A DNA stretch of 33,878 nucleotides from Pseudomonas putida (GCF_028682635.1 NZ_JANHLK010000043.1:1-33878); one strand, 5' to 3'; positions 6,697-16,992 are shown, counted from the first letter of the stretch. The notes: a model not told the origin generated them from the letters alone. Numbers and translations are program-made.

Positions 6697-6747
6697 GGAA
6701 TCGACCTTCAGCGAAGCGCTGGAGAGGCCGGATTCGGCGCAGTCAGA

Positions 6748-7011
6748 TCAGCCGCTGGAGCAGCCGTTACCCATGACGCTGTAACGCAGGATATGGCGCT
6801 GGCCTTTGGAGTCGTCATATTCCATTTTTGCCGGGACAACTTCACACACATTGGGAACTTCGCTCATTGAAATAACTTTGGCGATGTCCAGGTCCATCGA
6901 GTAAGTGTAATCCTCGATGGCCGGTTGTTGCTGCGCGACATCAGTCTGGGCCTCGTCTGCCATGGCGGTTGCGCACAGGCTGCTGAGGGCCAGAACCAAT
7001 AAAGCTTTCAT
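6748..7011 (-). CDS. DUF2790 family small exported protein
   Basis: An 87-residue protein with a clear signal peptide (MKALLVLALSSLCATAMA, cleavage predicted before DEAQ). The mature part contains the YSMDLDIAKVISMSEVP and CEVVPAKMEYDDSKG segments typical of DUF2790, a small periplasmic family largely found in Pseudomonas. Two mature cysteines (VPNVC... and GNGC) may form a disulphide. A weak AAGG ribosome site is 10 bases before the ATG. It stands alone between nrdB and the divergent acs. Some family members respond to metals or stress; no specific role can be deduced here. Confidence 0.8.
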   Translation of the reverse strand: MKALLVLALSSLCATAMADEAQTDVAQQQPAIEDYTYSMDLDIAKVISMSEVPNVCEVVPAKMEYDDSKGQRHILRYSVMGNGCSSG

Positions 7012-7270
7012 CTAGTGTTTACCTTTTTCAAGTCGAGTGGGGTCACGCAACCTTTTTGGGGTTGCGTGTGGATCGGGCTACTTGGGGTTGGGTTAACTGC
7101 CTTCGTGGGGGCTGTAACTTGGTTAACTCAGTTTGCCGGGTTGGCGGAGCGAATTTTAGGCGTGGGGGTGGCATTCATATAGGCGTGGTTTTGATAAACA
7201 CCTTTGACGGATTTTGTAACAATCGGTGGATAGCCTTTTGTCTGATGCCCCGTGGTGTGCTCAGGTTTAT

Positions 7271-7293
7271 CGCGAGCAGGCTCGCTCCCACAG
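7271..7293. repeat. single REP element
   Basis: CGCGAGCAGGCTCGCTCCCAC: stem GCGAGC/GCTCGC with the AG loop, followed by the CTCCCACAG tail of Pseudomonas REP sequences. It is single, without an inverted partner. The surrounding 417-base gap between the DUF2790 gene and acs (7012-7428) shows no gene; GTTAAC occurs twice near 7094 and 7124. Confidence 0.7.
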
Positions 7294-7428
7294 GGGTTGT
7301 GTGGGATTCGTGCTGGTATCAGGACATTTGGTGTGGGCTTGTTACTACCATCGTCGAATGGTTCTATAGGCCCCGCCCGGGCTACAACAGGGTCATACAA
7401 AAACAACTATTCCACCGAGGTAAGAAAG

Positions 7429-9384
<1,956 letters not shown>

Positions 9385-9403
9385 GTAGCGTTCAGCGTCA
9401 TCG

Positions 9404-9439
9404 AAGCCCTGCCAGGTGTTGAGCCTGGTGGGGCTTTTT
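9404..9439 (+). terminator. terminator of acs
   Basis: AAGCCC-TG-CCAGG, loop TGTTGAG, CCTGG-TG-GGGCTT followed by a T-run, 20 bases after the acs stop codon. Confidence 0.85.
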
Positions 9440-9474
9440 GTTGCCTGGAGTTTTGTGGTGGCTTTGCGGGCCTC

Positions 9475-9568
9475 TTCGCGGGCAAGCCCGCTCCTACAGG
9501 GGCTATGGAGTGTTCGCGATCTGTGTCACACCATGGAAACCTGTGGGAGCGGGCTTGCTCGCGAAGGG
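9475..9568. repeat. REPIN (two inverted REP elements)
   Basis: TTCGCGGGCAAGCCCGCTCC at the left and its inverse GGGAGCGGGCTTGCTCGCGAA at the right, ~40 bases apart: the usual paired, inverted REP arrangement of fluorescent pseudomonads. It lies between the acs terminator and the aotJ control region. Confidence 0.8.
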
Positions 9569-9866
9569 GCCAGAACAGCCACCGCATAAACAACAGCCAA
9601 TAATTATCGGCTTCCCCTGTGGGATGTTTCCTACTGTTACCTGCGACTTTTCAGGTTACTGAATGTGTAACCGCCATGCGCCGATTCGGGGCATTGGGAA
9701 ACGCCAAGGCCCCTCGGATGCTCCCGCAAAAAATAAGAAGCCACGCTGCGCTTGCCGGATTAGAAGGCTTTGCCAATAATAGGCCCGCAACTTGCAATAC
9801 AGATCGGTTTACCGTCTTTTGCTCTCGCATGAATTTGCAGGGCTGTCAACGTGCTCGAACGGCTTT

Positions 9867-9930
9867 CTCGGTGCATCTGTAACTAGTTGTCGCATTGAAG
9901 AAATATCGGCTCCGGGCCTGTCGTTAGAAT
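9867..9930 (+). promoter_or_regulatory. aotJ promoter with ArgR half-sites
   Basis: TGTCGC at 9888-9893, eight bases, then AA at 9902-9903 matches the ArgR half-site TGTCGC-N8-AA-N5. A weaker direct-repeat copy begins 21 bases earlier (TCTCGG, 9867). The half-site ends over the -35 region, and the -10 box TAGAAT is at 9925-9930, placing ArgR as an activator touching polymerase. The start of transcription would be near 9937, about 135 bases before aotJ. Confidence 0.6.
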
Positions 9931-10072
9931 GCCGATCACTCGCTCGTCGTTGCCTGTGTTGAATTTAAACACCCGCATCCCAGGACGCAGCAACGCTTTC
10001 CGGTTCCACTCATTCGCATATTGGGCTGTCGCTCACTCTGCCGTTTTAGCCCTTTACCGATGGAGTCCCAAG

Positions 10073-10849
10073 ATGAAGAAACTCGTGCTGCTTGGCGCCC
10101 TGGCAATGTCCTGCGTGCTGTCCCTGCCAACCTTCGCCGATGAAAAACCCCTGAAGATCGGTATCGAAGCGGCTTACCCTCCGTTCGCTTCGAAAGCGCC
10201 GGACGGCAGCATCGTCGGTTTCGACTACGACATCGGTAACGCCCTGTGCGAAGAGATGAAGGTCAAGTGCGTGTGGGTCGAGCAAGAGTTCGACGGCCTG
10301 ATCCCGGCACTGAAAGTGCGCAAGATCGACGCGATCCTGTCGTCCATGTCGATCACTGAAGACCGCAAGAAGTCCGTGGACTTCACCAACAAGTACTACA
10401 ACACCCCGGCTCGCCTGGTCATGAAGGAAGGCACTCAGGTCAGCGAAGGCCTGGCCGAGCTCAAGGGCAAGAACATCGGCGTGCAGCGTGGTTCGATCCA
10501 CGAGCGTTTCGCCCGCGAAGTCCTGGCCCCGCTGGGTGCCGAGATCAAGCCATACGGTTCGCAGAACGAAATTTACCTCGACGTGGCCGCCGGCCGCCTC
10601 GACGGCACCGTGGCAGACGCTACGCTGCTGGATGACGGTTTCCTGAAAACCGACGCCGGTAAAGGTTTCGCGTTCGTCGGTCCTGCGTTCACCGACGTCA
10701 AGTACTTCGGCGACGGCGTAGGTATCGCGGTTCGCAAGGGTGACGCGCTGAAAGACAAGATCAACACCGCGATCACGGCCATCCGCGACAACGGCAAGTA
10801 CAAGCAAATCCAGGACAAGTACTTCGCCTTCGATATCTACGGCAAGTAA
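10073..10849 (+). CDS. aotJ: arginine/ornithine ABC transporter periplasmic binding protein
   Basis: Captures arginine and ornithine in the periplasm and delivers them to AotQM. The start MKKLVLLGALAMSCVLSLP at 10073 begins a signal peptide ending ...LPTFA before DEKPLKIG; the longer frame upstream is not supported. The mature part is a type 3 solute-binding protein: IGIEAAYPPFASKAPDGSIVG, then FDYDIGNALCEEM, DGLIPALKVRKIDAI, SITEDRKKSVDFT, RGSIHERFAR and the C-terminal FGDGVGIAVRKGD. Total 258 residues, the usual length. It is first in the aotJ-Q-M-x-P-argR unit; a hairpin after it probably lowers expression of the following membrane genes relative to this protein. Confidence 0.93.
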   Translation: MKKLVLLGALAMSCVLSLPTFADEKPLKIGIEAAYPPFASKAPDGSIVGFDYDIGNALCEEMKVKCVWVEQEFDGLIPALKVRKIDAILSSMSITEDRKKSVDFTNKYYNTPARLVMKEGTQVSEGLAELKGKNIGVQRGSIHERFAREVLAPLGAEIKPYGSQNEIYLDVAAGRLDGTVADATLLDDGFLKTDAGKGFAFVGPAFTDVKYFGDGVGIAVRKGDALKDKINTAITAIRDNGKYKQIQDKYFAFDIYGK

Positions 10850-10862
10850 CACGACAAGTCCG

Positions 10863-10906
10863 AAATGGCGCAAGCAGCAGGTTTTCTGAGGTTTGCGCCA
10901 TTTTTT
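10863..10906 (+). terminator. intra-operon terminator/attenuator after aotJ
   Basis: AAATGGCGCAA (10863-10873) pairs with TTGCGCCATTT (10893-10903), followed by six T. It lies 14 bases after the aotJ stop and ~27 bases before aotQ. Such hairpins after binding-protein genes give more binding protein than permease. Confidence 0.75.
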
Positions 10907-10932
10907 CATCCCAACTTTCGAGGACCTGAATC

Positions 10933-11622
10933 ATGTTGAAAGGCTACGGGGCTGTCATCCTCGATGGCGCTTGGCTGACGCTTCAGCTCGCCTTGTCGTC
11001 CATGGCCCTGGCCATTGTCCTGGGCCTGATCGGCGTGGCACTGCGTCTGTCGCCGGTGCGCTGGCTGGCCTGGCTGGGCGACCTGTATTCCACGGTGATC
11101 CGCGGAATCCCCGACCTGGTGCTGATCCTGCTTATTTTCTACGGCGGCCAGGACCTGCTCAACCGCGTCGCGCCGCTGCTCGGTTTTGACGACTACATCG
11201 ACCTCAATCCCCTGGCCGCCGGTATCGGCACCCTGGGCTTTATCTTCGGTGCGTACCTGTCGGAAACCTTCCGTGGCGCGTTCATGGCGATCCCCAAGGG
11301 TCAGGCTGAGGCGGGCATGGCCTACGGCATGAGCAGCTTCCAGGTGTTCTTCCGGGTATTGGTGCCGCAGATGATTCGCCTGGCGATTCCGGGTTTCACC
11401 AACAACTGGCTGGTGCTGACCAAGGCCACCGCGCTGATTTCGGTGGTCGGCCTGCAAGACATGATGTTCAAGGCCAAGCAGGCGGCAGATGCTACCCGCG
11501 AGCCATTCACCTTCTTCCTCGCAGTGGCGGCGATGTACCTGGTGATCACCAGTGTCTCGTTGCTGGCATTGCGTCACCTCGAGAAGCGCTACTCGGTAGG
11601 CGTAAGGGCGGCTGAGCTATGA
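10933..11622 (+). CDS. aotQ: arginine/ornithine ABC transporter permease
   Basis: A 229-residue inner-membrane protein, one of the two channel subunits of the arginine/ornithine importer. Several hydrophobic helices are visible (AWLTLQLALSSMALAIVLGL; LVLILLIFYGG; the helix of TFFLAVAAMYLVITSVSLL). The EAA-type cytoplasmic loop that contacts the ATPase reads GQAEAGMAYGMSSFQVFFRV with LVPQMIRLAIPG. GAGGA lies about 8 bases before the ATG. Its stop overlaps the start of aotM (ATGA), so the two are coupled. Homologous to HisQ/ArtQ. Confidence 0.92.
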   Translation: MLKGYGAVILDGAWLTLQLALSSMALAIVLGLIGVALRLSPVRWLAWLGDLYSTVIRGIPDLVLILLIFYGGQDLLNRVAPLLGFDDYIDLNPLAAGIGTLGFIFGAYLSETFRGAFMAIPKGQAEAGMAYGMSSFQVFFRVLVPQMIRLAIPGFTNNWLVLTKATALISVVGLQDMMFKAKQAADATREPFTFFLAVAAMYLVITSVSLLALRHLEKRYSVGVRAAEL

Positions 11623-12317
11623 TCTTCGACTACAACGTCATCTGGGAGGCCTTGCCGCTGTACTTCGGCGGCCTGGTGACCACCCTTAAATTGCTCGCGC
11701 TGTCGCTGTTTTTCGGCCTGTTGTGTGCGCTGCCGCTGGGCCTGATGCGCGTGTCGAAGAACCCGGTCGTCAACATGTCGGCCTGGCTCTACACCTACGT
11801 GATCCGCGGTACGCCGATGCTGGTGCAGCTGTTTTTGATCTACTACGGTCTGGCGCAGTTCGAAGCGGTGCGTGAAAGTTTCCTCTGGCCGTGGTTGTCC
11901 AGCGCGACCTTCTGTGCCTGCCTGGCGTTTGCCATCAACACCAGCGCCTACACCGCCGAAATCATCGCCGGCAGCCTGCGTGCCACGCCGAACGGCGAGA
12001 TTGAAGCGGCCAAGGCCATGGGCATGTCACGCTTCAAGATGTACAAGCGCATCCTGCTGCCATCGGCCCTGCGCCGGGCACTGCCGCAGTACAGCAACGA
12101 AGTGATCATGATGCTGCAGACCACGAGTCTGGCGTCCATCGTGACCCTGATCGACATCACCGGTGCCGCGCGCACGGTCAACGCCCAGTACTACCTGCCG
12201 TTCGAGGCGTACATCACCGCCGGCGTGTTCTACCTGTGCCTGACCTTCATCCTGGTGAAGCTGTTCAAGATGGCCGAGCGCCGCTGGCTGGGCTACCTGG
12301 CCCCGCGGAAGCACTGA
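11619..12317 (+). CDS. aotM: arginine/ornithine ABC transporter permease
   Basis: A 232-residue partner of AotQ in the membrane channel. N-terminal helices include GGLVTTLKLLALSLFFGLLC; the sequence RGTPMLVQLFLIYYG is typical of the HisM/ArtM branch. The EAA loop reads GEIEAAKAMGMSRFKMYKRI followed by LLPSALRRALPQYSN. It starts inside the aotQ stop codon and ends one base before the next gene, a tight operon arrangement. Confidence 0.92.
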   Translation: MIFDYNVIWEALPLYFGGLVTTLKLLALSLFFGLLCALPLGLMRVSKNPVVNMSAWLYTYVIRGTPMLVQLFLIYYGLAQFEAVRESFLWPWLSSATFCACLAFAINTSAYTAEIIAGSLRATPNGEIEAAKAMGMSRFKMYKRILLPSALRRALPQYSNEVIMMLQTTSLASIVTLIDITGAARTVNAQYYLPFEAYITAGVFYLCLTFILVKLFKMAERRWLGYLAPRKH

Positions 12318-12318
12318 T

Positions 12319-13431
12319 ATGGAACGCATCGATCATGTTTTGCCGTGGAGTCACCTGGGCAGCGAACGGCAGATTTCGGTGTTCCGCTTCGGCAGTGGCG
12401 AGCGCAAGGCCTACATCCAGGCCAGCCTGCACGCCGATGAGCTGCCGGGCATGCGCACCGCTTGGGCACTGAAAAAGCGCCTGGCTGAACTCGAAGCCCA
12501 GGGCTTGCTCAACGGCGTGATCGAACTGGTGCCGGTGGCCAATCCACTGGGCCTCGGTCAGTTGCTCCAAGGCAATCATCAAGGGCGTTTCGAGGCCGGC
12601 AGCGGCAAGAACTTCAACCGTGATTTCGTCGAGCTGAGCGCGCCATTGGCCGCACAACTCGATGGCCATCTGGGCGATGATCCGCACGCCAATATCCAGT
12701 TGATCCGTCAGGCCATGAGCGATCATCTGGCCGCACTGCCACCGGCCAGCAGCCAGTTGCAGGGCATGCAGCGCATCCTGCTCAGCCATGCCTGCACTGC
12801 CGATGTGGTGCTGGACCTGCATTGCGATGCCGAAGCGGCGCTGCACATGTACGCCTTGCCGCAGCACTGGCCGCAGTGGCGTTCGCTGGCCGCGCACCTG
12901 AATGTTCGGGTTGGCTTGCTGGCGGAAGATTCCGGCGGCAGCTCCTTCGACGAAGCTTGTTCGCTGCCGTGGTTGCGCTTGTCGCGTCTGTTCCCGAATG
13001 CGCAGATTCCCTTGGCGTGCCTGGCGACTACCCTGGAACTGGGCGGTCAGGCCGATACCGGTCGCGCTGAGACCGAGGCTTACGCCGAAGGCATCCTGGC
13101 GTTCCTCGCCGAGCAGGGGTTGATCAGCGGTGAATGGCCGCAACCTGCCCAGGAAGCCTGCGAAGGCCTGCCGTTCGAAGGCACCGAATTGCTGTTCGCG
13201 CCGCACCCCGGTGTGGTGAGTTTCCTGCGCCAGCCCGGTGAATGGGTTGAGGCAGGCGACGAGATTTTCGAAGTGATCGATCCGCTGGCGGATCGGGTCA
13301 GCACGGTGTGTGCTGGTACGTCCGGGGTGCTGTTTGCCATTGAACGGCTGCGTTACGCCCAACCCGGTTTCTGGCTGGCCAAGGTGGCGGGGCGCGAAGC
13401 GCTGCGTCACGGGCGCTTGCTCAACGACTGA
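12319..13431 (+). CDS. succinylglutamate desuccinylase/aspartoacylase family protein in the aot operon
   Basis: A 370-residue zinc carboxypeptidase-like protein of the AstE/AspA superfamily, corresponding in position to PA0891 of P. aeruginosa. Zinc-ligand motifs are present: ASLHADELPGMR (His and Glu) and DLHCDAEA (His). NPLGLGQLLQG and KNFNRDFVEL are substrate-region segments. A C-terminal beta domain (APHPGVVSFLRQPGEWVEAGDE) resembles a lipoyl/biotinyl-like barrel found in this family. It lies between the permease and ATPase genes with a 1-base gap after aotM. The substrate is unknown; an N-acyl amino acid or an imported arginine derivative is plausible. It is not the pathway AstE, which is encoded at 22576. 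Confidence 0.85.
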   Translation: MERIDHVLPWSHLGSERQISVFRFGSGERKAYIQASLHADELPGMRTAWALKKRLAELEAQGLLNGVIELVPVANPLGLGQLLQGNHQGRFEAGSGKNFNRDFVELSAPLAAQLDGHLGDDPHANIQLIRQAMSDHLAALPPASSQLQGMQRILLSHACTADVVLDLHCDAEAALHMYALPQHWPQWRSLAAHLNVRVGLLAEDSGGSSFDEACSLPWLRLSRLFPNAQIPLACLATTLELGGQADTGRAETEAYAEGILAFLAEQGLISGEWPQPAQEACEGLPFEGTELLFAPHPGVVSFLRQPGEWVEAGDEIFEVIDPLADRVSTVCAGTSGVLFAIERLRYAQPGFWLAKVAGREALRHGRLLND

Positions 13432-13458
13432 CTGACTGTTTTTGTGAGAACCGACCGC

Positions 13459-14223
13459 ATGTACAAGCTTGAAGTCCAAGACCTGCATAAACGCTATGGC
13501 AGTCACGAAGTGCTCAAGGGCGTGTCCCTGAAAGCGGCGGCTGGCGATGTGATCAGCATCATCGGCTCCAGTGGCTCCGGCAAAAGTACCTTCCTGCGCT
13601 GCATCAACCTGCTGGAGCAGCCGCACGCGGGCAGGATCCTGCTCAACAACGAAGAGCTGAAGCTGGTGGCGAACAAGGACGGCGCGATGAAAGCCGCCGA
13701 CCCGAAACAGCTGCAACGCATGCGTTCGCGCCTGTCGATGGTATTCCAGCATTTCAACCTGTGGTCGCACATGACCGCGCTGGAAAACATCATGGAAGCG
13801 CCGGTGCATGTACTGGGCGTGTCCAAGGCCGAGGCCCGCGAGAAAGCCGAGCACTACCTGAACAAGGTTGGCGTGGCACATCGCAAGGATGCCTACCCGG
13901 GCCACATGTCCGGCGGCGAGCAGCAGCGCGTGGCGATTGCCCGTGCCCTGGCGATGGAACCTGAGGTGATGCTGTTCGACGAACCGACCTCGGCACTCGA
14001 CCCGGAGCTGGTTGGCGACGTGCTGAAAGTCATGCAGGCCCTGGCCCAGGAAGGCCGGACCATGGTCGTGGTGACCCACGAAATGGGCTTCGCCCGTGAA
14101 GTGTCGAACCAGTTGGTGTTCCTGCACAAAGGTGTGGTCGAAGAGAGCGGCAACCCGCGTGAGGTGCTGGTTAATCCACAGTCCGAGCGCTTGCAACAAT
14201 TCCTGTCCGGCAGCTTGAAATAA
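13459..14223 (+). CDS. aotP: arginine/ornithine ABC transporter ATP-binding protein
   Basis: The 254-residue ATPase of the AotJQMP importer (HisP/ArtP type). The start MYKLEVQDLHKRYG at 13459 is preferred over a GTG at 13444. Motifs in order: Walker A GSSGSGKST, Q-loop VFQHFNLW, signature MSGGEQQRVAIARAL, Walker B VMLFDEPTSALDPE, and H-loop VVVTHEMGFAREV. All catalytic residues are intact. It follows the hydrolase gene by 27 bases and is followed by a REPIN and argR. Confidence 0.95.
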   Translation: MYKLEVQDLHKRYGSHEVLKGVSLKAAAGDVISIIGSSGSGKSTFLRCINLLEQPHAGRILLNNEELKLVANKDGAMKAADPKQLQRMRSRLSMVFQHFNLWSHMTALENIMEAPVHVLGVSKAEAREKAEHYLNKVGVAHRKDAYPGHMSGGEQQRVAIARALAMEPEVMLFDEPTSALDPELVGDVLKVMQALAQEGRTMVVVTHEMGFAREVSNQLVFLHKGVVEESGNPREVLVNPQSERLQQFLSGSLK

Positions 14224-14245
14224 TCAAGGCTGCCGTTGTGTACCT

Positions 14246-14333
14246 TGTAGGAGCTGCCGAAGGCTGCGATCTTTTGATGTTGATTGTTCACGTCAAAAGA
14301 TCGCAGCCTCGTTTCACTCGACAGCTCCTACAG
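14246..14333. repeat. REPIN of the TGTAGGAGCTG type
   Basis: TGTAGGAGCTGCCGAAGG at the left mirrors ...CAGCTCCTACA at the right, with the internal complementary pair GCGATCTTTTGA / TCAAAAGATCGC. It belongs to the same family as the element at 23616-23705. It lies between aotP and argR, so it could separate argR expression from the transporter transcript. Confidence 0.8.
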
Positions 14334-14423
14334 GGATCTGTGTAGGTTTTGTGATTTGCGTTCATTTACGGGCTAGCATTGGCCCATGCCTTCATCACTG
14401 TTTTTCGCTTCGGATTGCCCACC

Positions 14424-15404
14424 ATGACTGCCCATCGAATTGGTTTCCTGATTTGGCCCAGCACTAAAGCACTGACGCTGGCGCTGGCTGAGGAGGCCTT
14501 GCGAGTTGCCCAGCGTGTGCACCCGGATGTGGTCTACGAACTGTCCTTCCTGCAGGCCGAACCACCGAGCGAAAGCGCCTGGCAATTGCCCGGTGAAGCC
14601 TGGGCCGGCAAGCTGGAAAACTTCCAGAAACTGTTCCTGCTCGCTGACGAGCCGCCGACCAGTCTCGCGCCGGCGTTGAGCAGTGCGCTCAAGCAGCTGG
14701 TGCGTGCCGGTTGCGTGATCGGCGGGCTGTCGGCCGGTGTTTATCCGTTGGCGCAACTGGGCTTGCTCGACGGTTACCGCGCCGCCGTGCACTGGCGCTG
14801 GCAGGATGATTTCGCCGAGCGCTTTCCGAAAGTCATCGCCACCAGCCATCTGTTCGATTGGGATCGCGATCGCCTGACCGCTTGTGGCGGCATGTCGGTG
14901 CTCGACTTGCTGCTGGCGGTACTGGCCCGCGATCACGGCGCCGAACTGGCCGGCGCGGTATCGGAAGAACTGGTGGTCGAGCGTATTCGCGAGGGCGGTG
15001 AGCGCCAGCGCATTCCGTTGCAGAACCGCCTCGGCTCCAGTCATCCGAAGCTCACCCAGGCGGTGTTGCTGATGGAAGCCAACATCGAAGAGCCGCTGAC
15101 CACCGACGAAATCGCCCAGCATGTGTGCGTGTCCCGTCGGCAATTGGAGCGGATCTTCAAGCAATACCTCAACCGCGTGCCGAGCCAGTACTATCTGGAA
15201 CTGCGCCTGAACAAGGCCCGGCAGATGTTGATGCAGACCAGCAAGTCGATCATCCAGATCGGCCTGTCCTGTGGCTTCTCCTCGGGGCCGCATTTCTCCA
15301 GCGCCTACCGCAATTTCTTCGGCGCCACGCCGCGCGAAGATCGCAACCAGCGGCGCAGCAGCAGCCCGTTCGAATTGTCGTCGGTACCTTCCGAGCGCGG
15401 TTAA
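14424..15404 (+). CDS. argR: ArgR, AraC-family arginine-responsive regulator
   Basis: The Pseudomonas arginine regulator; unrelated to E. coli ArgR. It activates arginine uptake and AST catabolism and represses arginine synthesis. The start MTAHRIGFLIWPSTKALTL at 14424 matches the known protein and gives 326 residues; the ATG at 14379 adds a spurious leader. The N-terminal ~190 residues are a DJ-1/PfpI-like (GATase1-like) sensing domain (GCVIGGLSAGVYPLAQLGLL). The C-terminal third is an AraC DNA-binding domain: TTDEIAQHVCVSRRQLERIF (first helix-turn-helix), then LNKARQMLMQTSKSIIQIGL and SCGFSSGPHFSSAYRNFFG. Its own operators are visible before aotJ and aruC. Confidence 0.95.
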   Translation: MTAHRIGFLIWPSTKALTLALAEEALRVAQRVHPDVVYELSFLQAEPPSESAWQLPGEAWAGKLENFQKLFLLADEPPTSLAPALSSALKQLVRAGCVIGGLSAGVYPLAQLGLLDGYRAAVHWRWQDDFAERFPKVIATSHLFDWDRDRLTACGGMSVLDLLLAVLARDHGAELAGAVSEELVVERIREGGERQRIPLQNRLGSSHPKLTQAVLLMEANIEEPLTTDEIAQHVCVSRRQLERIFKQYLNRVPSQYYLELRLNKARQMLMQTSKSIIQIGLSCGFSSGPHFSSAYRNFFGATPREDRNQRRSSSPFELSSVPSERG

Positions 15405-15435
15405 CCCCAGCGCCCGTTCATCCTGCTCCATCCCC

Positions 15436-15522
15436 CTGTAGGAAGCCGGCTTGCCGGCGAAGGCGTCCTCAAGGGCAGTGCATGGCTCTGCACCGCCTTC
15501 GCTGGCAAGCCAGCTCCTACAA
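15436..15522. repeat. REPIN between argR and aruC
   Basis: CTGTAGGAAGCCGGCTTGCC at the left and the inverse GGCAAGCCAGCTCCTACAAG at the right, with GGCGAAGGCG / CGCCTTCGC internal arms. It lies just upstream of the aruC control region. Confidence 0.75.
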
Positions 15523-15562
15523 GCGCTCGCGACAGTTTAAACTGCGCCTTTGCGACCCTATA

Positions 15563-15656
15563 TGTCGCATTGCCGTAAACCCGTGGAAAACCGGGGTTTG
15601 CGCTATAAGAAGTTGTCGCTTGGCGGCAAGGCCGGGCTGAAAACTGTCCTTACAAT
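15563..15656 (+). promoter_or_regulatory. aruC promoter with two ArgR half-sites
   Basis: Two full matches to TGTCGC-N8-AA are present: 15563-15578 and 15614-15629. The downstream one ends over the -35 region of a promoter whose -10 box is TACAAT (15651-15656). The distance from TGTCGC to the -10 box is 37 bases, the same as at aotJ. Transcription should start near 15663, about 46 bases before the aruC ATG. Confidence 0.65.
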
Positions 15657-15708
15657 CCCCCCATCGCTCGCCAGTTTCAGGCGGGTGTTTTCTCTTCAGG
15701 AGACTCCG

Positions 15709-16929
15709 ATGTCCGTTGAGCACGCTGCGGTACAACGCGCCGATTTCGATCAGGTTATGGTTCCCAACTACGCGCCTGCCGCCTTCATTCCAGTGCGTGG
15801 CGCCGGTTCCCGCGTCTGGGACCAGTCCGGTCGCGAGCTGATCGATTTCGCCGGCGGTATTGCCGTCAACGTATTGGGCCACGCACATCCGGCGCTGGTC
15901 GGTGCCTTGACCGAGCAGGCCAACAAGCTGTGGCATGTGTCCAACGTGTTCACCAATGAGCCGGCCCTGCGCCTGGCCCACAAGCTGGTCGATGCCACCT
16001 TTGCCGAGCGTGCCTTCTTCTGCAACTCCGGCGCCGAAGCCAACGAAGCGGCCTTCAAGCTGGCCCGTCGTGTCGGTTTCGACCGCTTCGGCAGCGAAAA
16101 GTACGAAATCATCGCCGCACTCAACAGCTTCCACGGTCGTACCCTGTTCACCGTGAACGTTGGTGGCCAGTCGAAGTACTCCGACGGCTTCGGTCCGAAG
16201 ATCACCGGTATCACTCACGTGCCGTACAACGATCTGGCCGCGCTGAAAGCCGCCATTTCCGACAAGACCTGCGCTGTGGTCCTGGAGCCGATCCAGGGCG
16301 AGAGCGGTGTTATTCCGGCCGAACTGGAATACCTGCAAGGTGCCCGCGAACTCTGCACCGCGCACAACGCGCTGCTGATCTTCGACGAAGTGCAGACCGG
16401 CATGGGCCGTACCGGCCATCTGTTTGCGTACCAGCATTACGGCGTAACTCCGGACATCCTGACCAGCGCCAAGAGCCTGGGCGGCGGTTTCCCGATCGCG
16501 GCCATGCTGACCACCGAAGACCTGGCCAAACATCTGGTCGTCGGTACCCACGGCACTACCTACGGCGGCAACCCGCTGGCATGCGCGGTCGCCGAAGCGG
16601 TGATCGACGTGATCAACACCCCTGAAGTGCTGGCCGGCGTCAACGCCAAGCACGACAAGTTCAAGGCGCGCCTTGAGCAGATCGGCGAGAAATACGGCCT
16701 GTTCACCCAGGTGCGTGGCATGGGCCTGTTGATCGGTTGCGTCCTGAGCGAGGCCTGGAAAGGCAAAGCCAAGGACATCTTCAACGCCGCCGAGCGTGAA
16801 GGCCTGATGGTGCTGCAAGCCGGCCCGGACGTGGTGCGTTTCGCCCCGAGCCTGGTGGTGGAAGACGCGGACATCGATGAAGGCCTGGACCGTTTCGAAC
16901 GCGCTGCGGCAAAACTGACGCAAGCCTGA
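15709..16929 (+). CDS. aruC: succinylornithine/acetylornithine aminotransferase
   Basis: A PLP enzyme of 406 residues that transaminates N2-succinylornithine to succinylglutamate semialdehyde in the AST pathway, and in Pseudomonas also acts on acetylornithine in arginine synthesis. The start MSVEHAAVQRADFDQVM at 15709 follows AGGAG with good spacing; the longer frame upstream covers the ArgR sites. Motifs: CNSGAEANEAAFKLAR, SFHGRT, LIFDEVQTGMGRTG, and SAKSLGGGFPIAAM with the PLP lysine at ~255, then THGTTYGGNPLACA. First gene of the aru operon; a REPIN separates it from aruF. Confidence 0.96.
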   Translation: MSVEHAAVQRADFDQVMVPNYAPAAFIPVRGAGSRVWDQSGRELIDFAGGIAVNVLGHAHPALVGALTEQANKLWHVSNVFTNEPALRLAHKLVDATFAERAFFCNSGAEANEAAFKLARRVGFDRFGSEKYEIIAALNSFHGRTLFTVNVGGQSKYSDGFGPKITGITHVPYNDLAALKAAISDKTCAVVLEPIQGESGVIPAELEYLQGARELCTAHNALLIFDEVQTGMGRTGHLFAYQHYGVTPDILTSAKSLGGGFPIAAMLTTEDLAKHLVVGTHGTTYGGNPLACAVAEAVIDVINTPEVLAGVNAKHDKFKARLEQIGEKYGLFTQVRGMGLLIGCVLSEAWKGKAKDIFNAAEREGLMVLQAGPDVVRFAPSLVVEDADIDEGLDRFERAAAKLTQA

Positions 16930-16992
16930 TAGACCCTTCGGCGCCTGACCTGTCAGGCGTCGAACCCAATTTTGTTCCGGGCTGGATCAAAA

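Noticed and set aside
7012..7428. Possible gene in the acs upstream gap (143-codon frame at 7056)
   Set aside because: Trp/Arg/Gly-rich translation running through a REP element and into acs in another frame; not coding.
12265..14199. A 644-codon open frame antisense to the aot genes
   Set aside because: It spans two genuine genes on the other strand and has no recognisable domain.
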